Assembly: GCA_027704905.1 (NCBI GenBank)
Contig: CM051021.1
Span: 3,019,782 to 3,083,781, forward strand
Direction of reading: 5' to 3'
Source: Muraenolepis orangiensis
Taxonomy: Eukaryota > Chordata > Actinopteri > Gadiformes > Muraenolepididae
DNA: 64,000 bases
Every line of letters starts with the position of its first letter. Position 1 is the stretch's first letter. A model generated the notes under the pieces. It saw only the letters and a program-made list of their open reading frames with translations, was not told where the DNA came from and searched no databases. The position numbers and the translations under genes are program-made. This document shows, in pieces, positions 1 to 10,830 of this stretch.

Positions 1-95
1 AGAATCCAGCTCCTGAGGCCCAACCTCTGAACACAGAGTCAGTATTTGGTGACATCACAACATTTTAGAGGATGGTGAACATATTTTTACTGTAC

Positions 96-335
96 ATTAC
101 TGTAATATATCATCAGTAATATATTAACAGTATTATTTTAACATCATCATAGTAATATATTAACAGTATTATCTTAACATCACAGTAATATAGTAACAGT
201 ATTATCTTAACATCATCACAGTAATATAGTAACAGTATTATCTTAACATCATCACAGTAATATAGTAACAGTATTATCTTAACATCATCACAGTAATATA
301 GTAACAGTATTATCTTAACATCATCACATTGATAT
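96..335 (+). repeat. 36-bp minisatellite
   Basis: About 5-6 AT-rich units built on taacagtattatcttaaca plus tcatcacagtaatatag. The flanks (1-95 and 336-716) contain no gene that I can support. Confidence 0.85.
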
Positions 336-716
336 CTTGACTCATGCTAAATGGGTTCATCCTGTCTTGTTCTTCCTTCCTGTTTAGGGTCAACTGAACC
401 ATGAAGACTCTTCTCCCGTTCAGCTTAAGCAGCACAGAGTAGACTGCTGCTCATTTACAATCATTACAAACAGCCTTCAGCTAACTTCACATGCTGTGTG
501 ATCTATTACAATAACATTCATATGTGCTTTGATTTTGAAATGAGTCATCAATTAGTCATAAACCTCCAATCTGTCACTTGGAAACGATGGCAACATCACC
601 TTGCCTGTGGACGGCCATTCTGGTTTGGTTCCCGCCGCTTCACCTTGTAGCGTTTGAATCTATTTTGTTTTATAATATTTATGCTGTTTAAAATAATGTT
701 TAAAGATTCATATCAA

Positions 717-1554
717 TGTAGCACCCCTGAGAAGTGCATTGGTTTTATTCCGTTGTTATACAATGATATACATTTCATTTGAAATGTATATCAGTGGTTT
801 ATTGTCATGTTCGTGTGCTTATTATGTGTTTGTAATGGTTTGAAATTAGTTTGATAAGGGACTTTTATTTTGAAGAGGTTCTGGACGGACGAGGAAGGGA
901 AGCTCGCGTGAGGGGAGAGAAGGAAAAGCGTTTGACTAGTTAAAAAGTTAGGAATATTTGCTGTGAAAAACCAAATACGAGTTGTGTGTACTCATTTGAG
1001 TTTAAGTATTAATTCCGAAAGTTTAGTGTTACATTTCAGTAAATATATGATCGCTATTTTTGAGGATCATCTGCTGGCTATGTCGGACATTTAAGTTGGC
1101 AGTTGCTAGGCTACACCGGCCGTTTTTCTGAGACCATCGCATGTGAGTCAACGACGAGGGATACCTTTTCCACACCTGAGAGAAGACGGCGAGGAAAAAG
1201 GACTGAGAGTTAGCGGCGTGGACGGTCTTGGTATGAGGAGCACGCGGTGGAGGCAGTTTGTTAGCTTCACTCTCTCCAGACGCTGGATGTGCTGCGGTAG
1301 AGGGAACGGGCCTTAGTCCATCCACATGGCCAACTAAAGGGTACCCACACTGCCATTTCAAACCCCGGGTCTTCTTGGTTTGGTTTTATTGGCCACAGTG
1401 TTTTATTATGCAATTGAGTGTGTGTATTTTCTACGCTGATGCGATAGCCTCGTTTGGCTAAATAAATGTACTTTTACATTTAGTATTTGTGTTGAATATG
1501 GGTTTCTATTCAATTGAGCCTAGGTTGATGAGTAAACTAGTTAGTGGTGATGCA
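717..1554 (+). mobile_element. Probable solo LTR (LTR retrotransposon)
   Basis: The stretch starts TGTAGCACC and ends GGTGATGCA, an imperfect inverted TG...CA terminus, and is flanked on both sides by ATCAA (712-716 and 1555-1559), a 5-bp target-site duplication as LTR elements make. An AATAAA lies at 1461, about 90 bp before the end, where an LTR R/U5 boundary would place it. There is no coding sequence inside. Length (838 bp) is within the LTR range. The terminus and duplication were found by eye, so a chance match cannot be excluded. Confidence 0.55.
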
Positions 1555-2340
1555 ATCAAATGAGTTGACATTTGAGGGATACAGTATTTATCAAGCAGTA
1601 TTTTACATACATTCTTTGAGGTTTAACTCAAAGTGGGGGCTCACACTTTTGATACTGGTAAATGTAAGGGAGGTAGATTATATAGCGTTTAATAATAGCC
1701 ATTTCCATAGGCTATCCCAGGCCTCTTGGACACCCTGTGCGAAACAGCAACCCAATAGTGATACACCTGTTTACATTCAGTTTAGTGGGGTAGGTTACAT
1801 CAATGACTTGCAACCAAAATGCAATGTCACGAGCTTCCGCCATTTTGGTGGATAAACAAACATCAAACATGCCTGCCGTCGTAAACGCTCTCACAACAAA
1901 CATCCAATAGTCAGATTAATACACCAATCTGAGACACAACATAAAGGTTGATATACTGTATGTGGTTTGGACCCATACAGTTAAAAAGGTCTGAATTCTC
2001 TGAGGATTTGAGTTGTTTACCGGCTGTCGAGTAGCCTGATATAGCGAACTATCCATGAGGATATTTTCAGTTTGGCAAGTTTTGTTGTTCTCACACTCGA
2101 CTAGTTCAATGAGAGGAAGTTCAAGTTAGACTAAGAAGTAATAAAACATATTGATGTTTTAAAGAAGTGATCAAAATACTGTAGATTTTGTTTGGTTTGC
2201 TTGTGTTAATATGAAATCTACTAATATGGACAGGATGGCTTTTCCTCCCTACCTCTAACTTCCTCCAGGTGTGCTCTGTCCAAAGCCTCCACTGCTTCAG
2301 TAAACGTTATTTTCCTTGTCCTATAGGCCTATGTCACATT
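1555..2340. other. No supported gene
   Basis: AT-rich unique-looking sequence between the solo LTR and the ETS-motif region. Only short unconvincing open frames are present on either strand. Confidence 0.5.
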
Positions 2341-2400
2341 TCCTGCTTCCGGAACGTTAAACATCGCCGAACAGTGTACTCTTACTTCCGGTAGTTACCC
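2341..2400 (+). promoter_or_regulatory. ETS-type CTTCCGG motifs upstream of the THAP exon
   Basis: CTTCCGG occurs at about 2345-2351 and again at about 2387-2393, the core of ETS/GABP sites common in vertebrate housekeeping promoters. They lie 60-100 bp upstream of the THAP-coding stretch. This is suggestive only; no TATA box or mapped start is visible. Confidence 0.3.
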
Positions 2401-2447
2401 CAGATACGTGACAAACTGTGTCCGCCTCCTCTCCTCTGTTATTGTAG

Positions 2448-2640
2448 TGTACCGGCTGCTCAACGTCTAAACAAAGACAGCCCTACCTCAGTTTACACGA
2501 TTTCCCGAAAGACAAACTCCTCCGCAAGTCTTATGTGAGGCTGATAAGGAGGATGAAGGTCCCTGGTTTCATGTTCTCAGGGGTAGCGCGTATGTCTGCA
2601 GTTTGCACTTTGACAAGGAGGCTAATAATGTTGGGTATGT
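2448..2640 (+). pseudogene. THAP zinc-finger domain, one frameshift
   Basis: After a pyrimidine-rich stretch ending TAG (a possible acceptor at 2447) the frame reads CTGCSTSK, then YLSLHDFPKDKLLRKSYVRL and IRR. After a one-base deletion near 2550 it continues DEGPWFHVLRGSAYVCSLHF. This has the THAP (C2CH) layout: CxxC at the start, a basic IRRDEG block, and CSLHF supplying the last C and H. THAP domains bind DNA and occur in THAP proteins and P-element-like transposases. A GTATGT follows at about 2635, so it could be a broken first exon. The frameshift suggests a pseudogene or transposon remnant; a sequencing error is the alternative. Confidence 0.6.
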
Positions 2641-2746
2641 GTATGATTAAAAGCACTGGTCCTGACCCCCACACACACTCCATCTCTCATCCGAATAGAG
2701 CCACATAATGTCGGGTATGTGTGTGATTTAAAGCACTGGTCCCAAG
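2625..2746 (+). repeat. 80-bp tandem duplication plus start of a dispersed fish repeat
   Basis: The segment aatgttgggtatgtgtatg...aaagcactggtcc (2628-2662) recurs as aatgtcgggtatgtgtgtg...aaagcactggtcc (2708-2742). It is followed from about 2748 by gggctgggcgatatggac, a phrase found in many copies in fish genomes. Confidence 0.6.
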
Positions 2747-3949
2747 TAGGGCTGGGCGATATGGACCAAAACCTGGTATTTTTAGGCTGCATCGCGATAT
2801 ACGATATATATCGGTATTTTATACAAATTTGGTTTTAACTCAATGCCACAAGTATGTCACAAGCACTTTTATATATATATATATATAAGAATAACAGGCA
2901 TTCCCTTTTAGAAAATATACAGCTGCACACTACATATTAACACGTAACTTACATTGAAATAATCCAAATCCATCAAATAAATAGCCTATATTAAATACAT
3001 AGGCATACCTCTGCTCCTACACAAAATCGCCTTTGTTATATTTGCGATATATCCAGATAGAGCCACAAGAGGGAATTGTATGATTCGGATTTAGACTTCT
3101 TCACTGTAGTGTTCATTCACTAGTTGAACCACATCGTCTTGACCGACTTTTGGAAGGTTATGCAGCGATGTTGTCCAGCGATAACTGTCTGCAATGGTGA
3201 ATGCCAAGGTGAATGCATTAACCGGAACTTGGGATACACTGCTTCAGCGATTTTTAACGGGTACTTCCGGCTTCCAACTGTGCCGTGATATAGGCCTATT
3301 CACCACCCATCATTCCTTTGAGCAGCTGAAGCATCGATGTTAACCCTTGCTGAAACGTGGTGATTGTTTCTGTCATACAACCTCGCCTGCGCTCCTAAAT
3401 GATAAAACAATGAGATAACTTCGCCCAATCGTTCGTGTAGTGCGAAGAATATTAGTTTAATTATTTTTAAGAACTAAAAAATATAGATGACCTGAGATGA
3501 AATGATGCCTACACACACGGGACATTTGCTGAATGTTATTAAGCCGTGCTCGCCTTCTTTCTTGTAGCTGATAGCAGATTGTAAATCCACCAATATGGCC
3601 GACTTCCGGTTCTTTAATTTGATTTGACGTCACTTGCAAGTCATCAATTCAAGATGTTGGAGTAAATTGAGTCAAGTTTGAATATTGATTAATTGAATGA
3701 AATATTTCATTTATGTATTTTTAATATTGCTATTATTGTAGAGTTTTGCTGCTAGCTAGAAACTGCATTGCAGGGCTGGTTTATGTTTAAATGTTATTTG
3801 TTCATTTTCTGTTTATTTGTTTGAAAGTTTTCCTAATTCTTCACTGTTTTATTTGGGGTATTCTTTCAATAAAATTCTGTAAATAAAATAATTACTTTTT
3901 TTCCATAATGTCAGGTTAGAGTTTTTAATTGAGTTAAGTTCATAATTAT
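2747..3949. other. Dispersed-repeat and AT-rich sequence, no gene
   Basis: Begins with the gggctgggcgatatgg repeat terminus; the rest contains a (TA)n run near 2870 and no convincing exon. CTTCCGG motifs recur near 3263 and 3604 without an associated open frame. Confidence 0.45.
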
Positions 3950-4060
3950 AATAATAATACATACAAATTCATATAGCGCTTTTCTGGATACTCAAGGCGC
4001 TTACAGACATGGTAAAATTGCATGTACAGTAAAATAATTGAATAGTTCTAGTGATTAAAA
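3950..4060 (-). mobile_element. LINE 3' tail fragment
   Basis: An (ATAAT)n-like start followed by catatagcgcttttctggat and tcaaggcgcttacag is the 3' end of a common fish non-LTR element, here read on the minus strand. Confidence 0.5.
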
Positions 4061-4071
4061 TAAGACAGATT

Positions 4072-6273
4072 AAATACCGTATTGACCCGAATATAAGACG
4101 GGTTTTTTTTCCTAGAAAAAAAATCTGAAAAAGAGGGGTCGTTTTATAATCGGGGTTTAGACTTTTCGATGTACCGTAATTGCACATGTAATTGCGCAAC
4201 AGATCGCGCCAAACGAGTGTTCCGAGACACCGCGCGACACTTAAAGTAACTCAAAGTCTTAAAGTAACAGTACATAAAAACAGTTACCTGGAGAGATAGA
4301 AATGGAGAGACACAGCGACCAACTTGAAAAAAGTGGCTCAAAAGTAGGGCAAGTTAATAAACAGGAGAGACAAAGTTACGATGCCAATTTTAAGATAATG
4401 GTGATAAACGAAGCAGAGACATCAAACCAGTGGCGGCCGGTGACATCCGAAGTAGGAGGGGCGCAGGGGTAAAAAAATATCTTTTAAAAAGCAATTCTTT
4501 AAATATCATATCTGCTGTGCAATACCGCATTTTCCCAGACGGTGGCGCCATTTCTCCATGTAAACGACCGAGAGGGCGAATTAAAGAAATAAAAATAAAA
4601 AACTATACATAATATAAATATAAACCTCACTGTTACTCATTCTACTCTGTATTGTATATATGTATATTGACTGAACATTCCTTTACTTACTGCTTAATTT
4701 CTTTTTTTACTTACTTTATTTTTACTGTATTTAGCACAATCTCAGGGGCTCATACAGAAACAAGCATTTCATTATAAAGTATTCTGTATTTTGTTGTGAC
4801 AAATAATAAACAAACTTGAAACTTATGGTGAAAGAACATTTATTATATGGTGCTTCAATTAGCAATTATGAACACAGTAATACCTAGTAGAAAATAAACA
4901 TAAGAAAAAAATATGGTCTTATATTAGAAAGACTACCCAGTGTGCCATCAAAAATAATACCTAAATATGGTCTTACATTTGAGTGTGCAAAAGTAATTAG
5001 AACAAAATAGAAGATAATAAAATAGACCTGATACAAGTCCTGAGATAAATGCAATACAATGTTAAGCTTACAAATTAAAAAGGTACTGGGTCCTATGTAC
5101 ACTACTATACGATATACAGTTTAATCTATGTACCTATGCTATACTAACTATACAAGAACTACACAACTATAACTATAACAATACAACTATTCTCTCCTCA
5201 GACAGCAAGACGCAAACTGACTCATTAACAAATGCTTCTGAATTAAACTAATTAAATAAAATACAAATGCTTAATACATTCGACCACAGCATATATTAGC
5301 AGACAAACACACGGAAGACCCTGTAGCTAGCATTGGGGAAGCACGTGTCCACGATAAACTTACAAAACCCCAATCCACACCGTTTACATACAAATGACAC
5401 AAGCTGCATGTTTATACAGCAAGACCAACATTTCTTATCCCCTTTACTTTACGTTTACATCGTCCACAATAAAAATAAATGTAAAACTATAACCGGGACA
5501 ACAAAAACGAACCTCTCCTCAGACAGCAAGACGCGAACTGAGAGCAGAGCAGTACAGGCTTTACAAATAAGGTTCAACTAGGCTACAATTGAATGGCGCA
5601 TGCGTGACTGGTTTTCTTTGCTCACGCATTCACGCATGCGCCACTCAATTTGCTCACGCATGCGCCACTCAATTTGAGTCGCGCATGCGTGACTGGTTTC
5701 TTTGTTCGGGCGCAATAAAATGCGCTCCCACAGATCGTATTTAGGACCCTTGATAGGCTACATTTAATTGCTTGATCCATTTTCATTGGCCGCTTGCGCG
5801 CAGTGACGCGGAGATCCTGGGCGCACCACCGGTGCGCCCAGGTTTGGAGGTAGGTACCAGATTTCTATGAGAGTGACGTCAATGACAAACGAGGGGGGAG
5901 AATAGCACGCACAAAACAATGATTTATATTTGCTATATTAACGTTATTGTGCATTTTAAACACAAACATACATAAAATGAGTAATTATTATTCATTTTAA
6001 ACATGTTTAGTTTATTTTTAGGGGTCAAAAAAATAAAAAATAAAAAAACACAATTATTATAATTATAATTTTTTTTTCCTCTCTCAACCAGGTGGGGCGG
6101 CGCCCCTGCGCCCCTATGGACGAGCCGCCACTGCATCAAACACCTGTCATTGCGACGCAGGACAAGCCCAGTGCCTGCCCTCAGACTTCAGAGAGAAGCT
6201 ACGGTCTGCGATATGTGATAAAGTTAAGGAAGAAGCACTCATACCCCCTTGATCAGATGGGCAATGCTGATCA
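4072..6273 (+). mobile_element. Pogo/Tigger-like DNA transposon remnant, split by a hAT
   Basis: A terminal-type sequence (accgtattgacccgaatata, from 4077) precedes an open stretch ERHSDQLEKSGSKVGQVNKQ then SYDANFKIMVINEAE, typical of the N-terminal helix-turn-helix of pogo/Tigger transposases. This stops at a hAT insertion (4429-6133). On its right side, transposase-like sequence resumes with LPSDFREK and YVIKLRKKHSYPLDQMGNAD. The part between the two is missing, so the element was already internally deleted or the frame is badly eroded. It is dead: there is no DDE catalytic region. The right end is cut by the 3' tail of the LINE at 6274. Confidence 0.65.
4429..6133. mobile_element. Non-autonomous hAT transposon with 8-bp target duplication
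   Basis: Ends are cagtggcggc...gccgccactg, perfect 10-bp inverted termini. The 8-bp sequence CATCAAAC stands immediately outside both ends (4421-4428 and 6134-6141), the hallmark of hAT insertion. No transposase is recognisable inside. Internal features include inverted GCGCATGCG-containing segments at 5590-5710. It sits inside the pogo-like remnant, so it is the younger insertion. Confidence 0.85.
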
Positions 6274-7644
6274 AATGCCAAGTCAAGTCAAGTCAAGTCA
6301 AGTTTATTGTCACTTCACAGTTTACAGTTTAGTATAAAGCAGTGATGTGAAATTCTTGTGTGCAATACCCGACGACAGACAGCAGTTATAGAATAAGATC
6401 AAATAAAAATAGATAAAAATAGAATAAAAAATAGAATAAAAAATAGAATAAGGAATATAAAATAAAAATAAAAAATGCAATTTATAAAATGCAAAAATCA
6501 GCACAGAAAAGAGCAATATATATATATAAATCAATGTAATAAAATATACATTGTTATATGTTATACGCCCTTGTTCAGCAGCCTGATGGCCTGACTGTGG
6601 AAGCTATCTCTAAGCCTATTTGTACGACACTTGATACTGCGGTATCGCCTGCCTGACGGTAATAGTGAGTACAGTTCGTGGCTGGGGTGGGCAATGTCTT
6701 TTATAATTCTTTTGGCCTTGGCCACGCACCGCTGGTTGTAAATGTCCAGGAGGGAGGGGAGCTCACCTCCAACGATATACTGGGCCGTCCGCACCACCCT
6801 TTGAAGCGCTCTGCGCTCGAGTGCCGTGCAGTTCCCGTACCAGGCGGTGATACACCCTGTCAGAACACTCTCGATGGTGCCGTTGTAGAATGTTCTCAGG
6901 ATGCGGGGGCCCATGCTGAATTTCTTCAGACGCCTGAGAAAATACAGGCGTTGTTGGGCCTTTTTCACCACGTGTGTGGTGTGCGTGGACCATGTGAGGT
7001 CCTCGGAGATGTGCACGCCGAGGAACTTGAAGCTGCTGACCCTCTCTACTGCAACGCCGTCGATGGAGATAGGGCTGTGCTCTCTCCTCTGCCTCCTGAA
7101 GTCCACGATCAGCTCCTTGGTCTTCTTGACGTTGAGGGCGAGGCTGTTCTCCTGGCACCACTGCTCCAGCGATCCGACCTCCTCCCTGTAGGCTGTCTCG
7201 TCGTCGCCGGCGATCAGGCCCATCACTGTCGTGTCGTCAGCAAACTTGACGATGACGTTGGAGCTGTGCATAGCCATGCAGTCGTGGGTGTAGAGGGAGT
7301 AGAGGAGAGGGCTCAGCACGCATCCCTGGGGGGCTCCCGTGTTGAGGGTCAGTGGCTCTGATGTGGTGCTGCCCATCCTCACCACCTGGCGGCGGTCCGA
7401 CAGGAGGTTCAGTATCCAGCTGCACATGGATGGGGGTACGCCTAGACCTCTCAGCTTGGTGTCGAGCTTGGCAGGAACTATTGTGTTGAATGCTGAGCTG
7501 TAGTCCACAAACAGCATTCGCACATAACAGTTCTTCCCCTCCAAGTGGGAAAGGGCAGTGTGGAGGGCCATGGCAATTGCGTCGTCCGTGGATCTATTTT
7601 GACGATATGCAAATTGCCATGGGTCCAGCGTGGTAGGTAACACG
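6274..7644 (-). mobile_element. L2/Maui-like LINE, 3' part of the reverse transcriptase
   Basis: On the minus strand a 360-residue open frame (7643-6561) carries the reverse-transcriptase core: FVDYSSAFNTIVPAKL (domain 2/A), then APQGCVLSPLLYSLYTHD (domain 4/B), FADDTTVMG (catalytic FADD) and VSSFKFLGVHISEDLTW. It ends after LYSLLPSGRRYRSIKCR. A 3' UTR and a short (TTGAC)n tail follow at 6274-6310, as expected for this LINE clade. The 5' side runs into the gap at 7645. The frame is open throughout the visible part, so the copy is relatively young. LINE insertion would occur by target-primed reverse transcription. Confidence 0.88.
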
Positions 7645-8644
7645 NNNNNNNNNNNNNNNNNNNNNNNNNNNNNNNNNNNNNNNNNNNNNNNNNNNNNNNN
7701 NNNNNNNNNNNNNNNNNNNNNNNNNNNNNNNNNNNNNNNNNNNNNNNNNNNNNNNNNNNNNNNNNNNNNNNNNNNNNNNNNNNNNNNNNNNNNNNNNNNN
7801 NNNNNNNNNNNNNNNNNNNNNNNNNNNNNNNNNNNNNNNNNNNNNNNNNNNNNNNNNNNNNNNNNNNNNNNNNNNNNNNNNNNNNNNNNNNNNNNNNNNN
7901 NNNNNNNNNNNNNNNNNNNNNNNNNNNNNNNNNNNNNNNNNNNNNNNNNNNNNNNNNNNNNNNNNNNNNNNNNNNNNNNNNNNNNNNNNNNNNNNNNNNN
8001 NNNNNNNNNNNNNNNNNNNNNNNNNNNNNNNNNNNNNNNNNNNNNNNNNNNNNNNNNNNNNNNNNNNNNNNNNNNNNNNNNNNNNNNNNNNNNNNNNNNN
8101 NNNNNNNNNNNNNNNNNNNNNNNNNNNNNNNNNNNNNNNNNNNNNNNNNNNNNNNNNNNNNNNNNNNNNNNNNNNNNNNNNNNNNNNNNNNNNNNNNNNN
8201 NNNNNNNNNNNNNNNNNNNNNNNNNNNNNNNNNNNNNNNNNNNNNNNNNNNNNNNNNNNNNNNNNNNNNNNNNNNNNNNNNNNNNNNNNNNNNNNNNNNN
8301 NNNNNNNNNNNNNNNNNNNNNNNNNNNNNNNNNNNNNNNNNNNNNNNNNNNNNNNNNNNNNNNNNNNNNNNNNNNNNNNNNNNNNNNNNNNNNNNNNNNN
8401 NNNNNNNNNNNNNNNNNNNNNNNNNNNNNNNNNNNNNNNNNNNNNNNNNNNNNNNNNNNNNNNNNNNNNNNNNNNNNNNNNNNNNNNNNNNNNNNNNNNN
8501 NNNNNNNNNNNNNNNNNNNNNNNNNNNNNNNNNNNNNNNNNNNNNNNNNNNNNNNNNNNNNNNNNNNNNNNNNNNNNNNNNNNNNNNNNNNNNNNNNNNN
8601 NNNNNNNNNNNNNNNNNNNNNNNNNNNNNNNNNNNNNNNNNNNN
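7645..8644. other. Scaffold gap, exactly 1000 N
   Basis: A run of 1000 N. The round number indicates a placeholder, not a measured size. Confidence 0.99.
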
Positions 8645-9963
8645 TAGTGATGGGAATTCCGGCTCTTTTGAGTGAGCCGGCTCATTTGGCTTGGCTCACC
8701 AAGAAGAGCCGGCTCTTTCGGCTCCCAAATTTTACCACATATACCTTTTATTTACATGAAAGAGGTGGTGGTTCTTGATGTCCAGCAATCAGTGGTAAGG
8801 CAAACTGCAGTAGCTTCCTTAACCCTGGCCTGCAGTGAAGCACGTTCTCTATCATACAGTCTCGGAATGAGAGACTGAGAGTGAGAGTTTTCCTGCTTGG
8901 AGGAACATACATTGGATTGAGAGCCTCTGTGTGAAGCTTCGGAATCCCTTGTCCTCCACAATGGAAAATGGTTGGAAATCACTTGCAATCATTTTGGCCA
9001 ATTCTTCATCCACTATGTTCTGTCTACCTGGGGTCATTCATTGCCTTTGCTATTCCATTCATTGCATATAAATTGGCTTATTGAGGTCTGTGTAGCTGTT
9101 GGGTTTTGGGTACCTGACGCATGGGGGGTAGATCCTGTAGCTGCAGCAGCAACAGGTGGAGTAGACACACAGAAGCAGGCAGTCTGACCTGCCTTTTTTC
9201 TTCCAACTAAACTGTTGGATGCACAGTTCTCAAGTGCCTGTGGAGGTGGTTTGTGGACCCTGCTCTCATATAGAGCAGGGTCCACAAACCACCTCCACAG
9301 GCACTTGAGAACTGTGCATGTCATGTTGCAAATTCTGCATTCTGCCTTTGTGTTTGCACAATAAAATGCAGCCAAATGCTGCTTCTTTTCCTACTTTCAC
9401 TCATCTTATTTGCCTGACGCAAACTGACACTTGTGACACGCACAAACAAAATATAAAATAATAGAAAATATATATATATAAATTGTGTGTGTGTTTAAAA
9501 TATGGAATGCACCCAGAAATATGTGTAAAATATGATTTTAAAATAATTTGTGCAACATAATATGCTTTTCCGAGTACACATATGCCTAGTACACTGCAGC
9601 ACCCCCCGTTGGACTTCACGATCGCGACAACACCGTACAACAGTACACATGAGTTCCTACTGACCTCTACTGTTTACAAAAGATGCCTGAAAAAAAGTGG
9701 CCGCGATGTCTATCCCATGTCACTCTTATTGATTTAGGGGAGGGGGCGGGGCCCCATGGTCCGACCTGCGGGGGAGCCCCGAAATATTGCGCAACGCCAC
9801 TGATCCTCACGTGATGCACAGCATGACATGCAGTCATGACAGTGACATTCAGTCACTGCATGTACGCGGAGCAAACGTAAAAAAATAAATAACGGCTCGT
9901 TCGCGGGTGCGAGCCGGCTCCCGTCGTTCACTAAAAAGAGCGTTCGCGACCGACACATCACTA
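8645..9963 (-). mobile_element. ZBED-like hAT transposon remnant
   Basis: Ends TAGTGATG (8645) and CATCACTA (9956-9963) are inverted, and sequences near both ends share GAGCCGGCTC-type motifs. On the minus strand, 9037-8752 encodes pieces of a hAT transposase: DEELAKMIASDFQPFSIVED, KGFRSF, LYDRERASLQARVKEA and LTTDCWTSR. Upstream (minus strand 9375-9034), AECRICN resembles the start of a BED zinc finger, but it is disrupted by a 48-bp inverted repeat. The catalytic and dimerisation parts are absent. The left target duplication would be inside the gap and cannot be checked. Confidence 0.72.
9219..9319. repeat. Perfect 48-bp inverted repeat (hairpin), 5-nt loop
   Basis: Arms 9219-9266 and 9272-9319 are exact reverse complements, separated by catat. 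It lies inside the hAT remnant, across the presumed BED-finger coding region. Confidence 0.95.
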
Positions 9964-10283
9964 ATCCTTACATCACTTTAAAACACTTTTTACCATTCTT
10001 GCGGACATGGAGAGAATAAACTATTATTTATGAAATAACTTATTTTAACCTTCTTTATCTTTATGTCTTCTGTTAAGAACGTGAACACAATAGACTTAGT
10101 TGTATTTAGTAGTCTATTATCAAAGGTGTGGTGTCTGTGTGTGTTTGTGTGTATTGGAAGTAAATGATGAATGGTGTTGTGGATGAATTAACCCACTAAA
10201 ACAGCGTCTATTGACGGACACTAAACCAACATGGGTTCAAGTGTGTTTTAAATCAATCCAAAGTGAGTTGTAAGCGGTGTTAC

Positions 10284-10338
10284 CTGAGGACACACCGAGA
10301 CAACAAAGCAACAGCAGTATCCCTCTTAGCGCCGTCAT
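10284..10338 (-). CDS. Candidate first coding exon: signal peptide of an unidentified secreted protein
   Basis: On the minus strand an ATG at 10338 opens MTALRGILLLLCCLGVSS and then reaches a consensus-like donor (TCAG|GTAACA) at 10284/10283 in phase 1. The peptide has a basic residue near the start, a leucine/cysteine hydrophobic core and small residues before the expected cleavage site, a classic signal peptide. Further exons would lie to the left, but I could not find them: a hAT remnant and the 1000-N gap occupy 7645-9963. Short hydrophobic exons can occur by chance, so the call is tentative. Confidence 0.4.
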
Positions 10339-10360
10339 ATCGATGCATCTAGAAGAAAGA

Positions 10361-10432
10361 GATGGAAGTCGCTTTGGATACAAGCGTCTGCTAAATGACT
10401 GTAATGTAATGTTATATAATGTAATGTAATGA
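10361..10432 (+). mobile_element. SINE/L2-type 3' tail
   Basis: gtcgctttggatacaagcgt then ctgctaaatgactgtaatg with a short (TAATG)n tail is the widely spread 3' end shared by fish SINEs and L2-like LINEs. Confidence 0.6.
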
Positions 10433-10830
10433 GAGAATCAACAGACGAGACTCACACTCCAGCGTCTGACGACCAGGAAGCCTGTCGACAAGACACTAAG
10501 GAAGGACAAGGACCAATAGGAACTCAAGAAGGCTCTGATTATCTACATGAGACTAGAACGTGACGCACACACACAAGTGTCATGTTACTCTTTACTCATT
10601 GTTCTTACTATGTAATGCTTAGTTATATATTATGTTTAGGAATATATAATGTTTAGTTATATATAATGTTCCGTTTTTAATTGAATATAAACATCTACGC
10701 CAATAAAACAGATTTTCAGCTGAGCAAGTAGGGTTGTGTGTGTGTGTGTGTGTGTAGTAATAGTTCATATTTCTCATGATCTTCCTCCACTAGCGTCCTG
10801 ATATCAGATGTCTTATGCTGACAGCCTAAA
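10433..10830. other. No supported gene
   Basis: AT-rich sequence with a short direct repeat (ttagttatatat) near 10620-10660 and a (GT)n near 10736. Nothing codes convincingly. Confidence 0.5.

Noticed and set aside
6678..7361. 227-residue + strand frame
   Set aside because: Antisense shadow of the LINE reverse transcriptase on the minus strand.
7594..8778. Frames spanning the first gap
   Set aside because: Almost entirely unknown residues from N; no evidence.
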